From positions 1-64,000 of the forward strand of contig NZ_JAQQXS010000003.1 in NCBI RefSeq assembly GCF_028595305.1: a stretch of DNA of 64,000 bases, given 5' to 3'. Positions 62,200-64,000 of this stretch are shown here, one piece after another. Below the pieces are notes generated by a model that was given only the letters and a program-made list of their open reading frames with translations, ran no database searches and had not been told where the DNA came from. The DNA comes from Roseateles koreensis (GTDB lineage Bacteria > Pseudomonadota > Gammaproteobacteria > Burkholderiales > Burkholderiaceae_C). The position numbers and the translations under genes are program-made. The stretch's first letter is position 1. Each line of letters starts with the position of its first letter.

Positions 62200-63927
62200 T
62201 TATTTTACCGCGGCCTTGGCCGGCGCAATGTGCAGGCGGGTCAGCAGCCAGTCGGATAACTCCGGATAGATGCCCTGGGGGCCCAGCGCCTGCGCCAGCC
62301 CGCCGCGTTCGATCAGGCTGGCGGGCTGTGCATTGAGTCCGCACAGTACCAGTCTTTGCCCTTGGCGCGTCAGCACCTTGTGCAGCTGCCCCAGGGCGTC
62401 CAGGCCGGAGGTGTCCATGGAGATCAGCATCTGCGCATCCAGCACCAGGGTCTGGCATTCGCTGCCCAGCGCTTCCGCCAGGCCTTCCACTTTGCCGACG
62501 GCGCCAAAAAAGAGTGAGCCGTAGAGCTGATAGATGCGGGTATCACGCGCCACAGCGGCGGCCAGGTTGGCGGTGTCCAGCGCCTCAACTTTGAACAAGG
62601 TGCTCATGCGATAGATGAAAAACACGCAGGCCAGCACCAAGCCGACTTCCACCGCCACGGTCAGGTCGAACACCACCGTCAACACAAATGTGCCGAGCAA
62701 AATCGTCCGGTACGGCAGGCTGAAATGGCGCAGGCGCGCAAATTCATGCCATTCGCCCATGTTCCACGCCACCACCAACAAGATTCCCGCCAGCGCGGCC
62801 AACGGGATGTCCGCGGCCAGTGGCGCGGCCACCAACATGATGATCAGCAGGCAGGCGGCATGAACCATGCCAGCCACCGGGCTGCTGCCTCCCGCCCGTA
62901 CATTGGTGACGGTGCGGGCAATGGTGCCGGTGGCCGGGATGCCTCCAAAAAACGGGGCGACGATGTTGGCGATGCCTTGGGCCATCAACTCCTGGTTGGG
63001 ATCGTGGCGCTTAAATTCGGTGAGGTTGTCCGCCACCCGGGCGCAGAGCAGCGATTCAATCGCACCCAGCAGGGCGATAGTTACCGTGGGCATGAACAGC
63101 AGCCGGGCGCCGCTCCAGCTGAATTCGGGCAAGGCAAAATTGGGCAAGCCTTGCGGAATACCGCCAAATCGCGTGCCGATAGTCTCCAACGGCAGCTTGA
63201 GAATTTGGGTGAGCACGGTGGCGCCCACCAGGGCGATGACGGTGCCGGGCAATTGCGACATCCAACGCTTGAGTTGCGGCCCAAGACCCACGGCGGCCCG
63301 GTCCATGGCGTAGGTCTTGGGCCACAGTACGACGATCAACATGCAAGCGCCGCCCACCACCGGTGCCCAGGGCTGGGTGTCCCGCCAATGCGCGCCCAGA
63401 ACGGCCAGCTGGCTGAAGAAGTCTGCCGGCATCTTGGCGATGTTCAGCCCGAGAAAGTCTTTGAGCTGAGACAGGCCAATCAACACTGCGATGCCATTGG
63501 TAAAGCCGATGACGATGCTGACCGGGATGTAGCGCACCAGCGCGCCCAACCGTAGCGCCCCCATGCTCAAAAGCAGAAAGCCCGCCAGGATGGTGGCAAT
63601 GAGCAAGTTACCCAGGCCATACCGTTGCTGGATGCCGTAGATGATGACGATGAACGCGCCGGCGGGCCCGCCGATCTGCACATTGGAGCCGCCCAGGGCC
63701 GAGATCAGAAAGCCCGCGATGATGGCGGTGAACACCCCTTGCTCAGGCTTCACCCCCGAGGCGATGGCGAAGGCCAGGGCCAGGGGCAGCGCTACCACGC
63801 CGACTGTGAAGCCAGCGCCCAGGTCCGCGAGAAAACGGGCGCGCGAGTAGTCTTTCAGCAGGTCCAGCGCGCGGGGCTGGAAGGGGTGCAGGGTGGGCGG
63901 CATGGTCGGAGCAGTTGTTCCGATCAT
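62200..63927 (-). CDS. SulP-family anion transporter with STAS domain
   Basis: The product is 575 aa. About 12-14 membrane segments carry the SulP features ADLGAGFTVGVVALPLALAF, GGSNVQIGGPAGAFIVIIYG and GGIPATGTIARTVTNVRAGG. The C-terminal STAS domain (about 440-560) has SMDTSGLDALGQLHK, with a Ser at the usual regulatory site. The family moves sulfate, bicarbonate or other anions; the substrate is not evident. It is upstream of DUF3460 with 37 bp between. Confidence 0.93.
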   Translation of the reverse strand: MIGTTAPTMPPTLHPFQPRALDLLKDYSRARFLADLGAGFTVGVVALPLALAFAIASGVKPEQGVFTAIIAGFLISALGGSNVQIGGPAGAFIVIIYGIQQRYGLGNLLIATILAGFLLLSMGALRLGALVRYIPVSIVIGFTNGIAVLIGLSQLKDFLGLNIAKMPADFFSQLAVLGAHWRDTQPWAPVVGGACMLIVVLWPKTYAMDRAAVGLGPQLKRWMSQLPGTVIALVGATVLTQILKLPLETIGTRFGGIPQGLPNFALPEFSWSGARLLFMPTVTIALLGAIESLLCARVADNLTEFKRHDPNQELMAQGIANIVAPFFGGIPATGTIARTVTNVRAGGSSPVAGMVHAACLLIIMLVAAPLAADIPLAALAGILLVVAWNMGEWHEFARLRHFSLPYRTILLGTFVLTVVFDLTVAVEVGLVLACVFFIYRMSTLFKVEALDTANLAAAVARDTRIYQLYGSLFFGAVGKVEGLAEALGSECQTLVLDAQMLISMDTSGLDALGQLHKVLTRQGQRLVLCGLNAQPASLIERGGLAQALGPQGIYPELSDWLLTRLHIAPAKAAVK

Positions 63928-64000
63928 TCTGCGCCTGCGCGCGGCTTGCGCTATCCGGGTGGCCCCCGATGTGGGCGGGTTACCGTGGCTTTCATGCGGC

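Noticed and set aside
1-64000. tRNA, rRNA, CRISPR arrays and prophage genes
   Set aside because: I looked for cloverleaf-like segments, regularly spaced repeats and phage structural genes and saw none I could support.

Overview
The window reads as chromosome of a motile betaproteobacterium of the Burkholderiales, most likely the Comamonadaceae. The reasons are high GC, the gene order flhDC-motAB-cheYZ-flhBAFG-fliA, the divergent flgNMA / flgBCDEFGHIJKL block, a DUF3460-scpA pair, a class I-like PHA synthase, and an extragenic palindrome of a type common in that family. This placement comes from gene content only; no search was run.

Region 1 (1-6346) is the early flagellar/motility block. It holds the 3' end of a second flhC copy, a TPR glycosyltransferase, flhD, flhC, a membrane-anchored methyltransferase, motA, motB, cheY and cheZ, and ends in a strong terminator. 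FliA (sigma-28) type promoters precede motA and cheY. cheA, cheW, cheR, cheB and cheD, which often sit between motB and cheYZ in this group, are absent here.

Region 2 (6346-about 22345) is about 16 kb of accessory DNA lodged between cheZ and flhB. It contains a TetR regulator divergent from a lipoprotein OMF / HlyD / RbbA-like ABC / ABC-2 permease efflux operon, then a PHA synthase, a scrap of a TonB-dependent receptor gene, and a four-gene island (AraC regulator, exported amidohydrolase, BASS-family transporter, acyl-CoA ligase). IS5-type remnants bracket the island, with the same 18-bp terminus facing it from both sides. The island is the best candidate for an undescribed system: extracytoplasmic hydrolysis of a conjugate, uptake of the released organic acid, and CoA activation.

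Region 3 (22346-29028) is flhB-flhA-flhF-flhG-fliA, preceded by a sigma-28-like site. FlhG keeps the N-terminal DQAxxLR motif that acts on FlhF but has no recognisable Walker A.

Region 4 (29087-42711) is a signalling block. It has a soluble chemoreceptor-like protein with a C-terminal sensor, a diguanylate cyclase, a REC-PAS-GGDEF-EAL protein coupled to an HPt protein, a divergent membrane histidine kinase, a seven-PAS HisKA_2-type kinase paired with an ANTAR response regulator, and an HDOD protein with a degenerate EAL domain.

Region 5 (42737-55281) is the rod/hook/basal-body set: flgBCDEFGHIJKL on the minus strand, and flgA, flgM (sigma-28 promoter) and flgN on the plus strand.

Region 6 (55323-64000) is housekeeping and transport: a DUF1841 protein, a KefC-type antiporter with its KefF-type partner, an orphan ParA, a MaoC-fold protein, a DUF1275 membrane protein, a NarL-type regulator, ScpA, a DUF3460 protein and a SulP transporter. 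I saw no tRNA, rRNA or CRISPR array.
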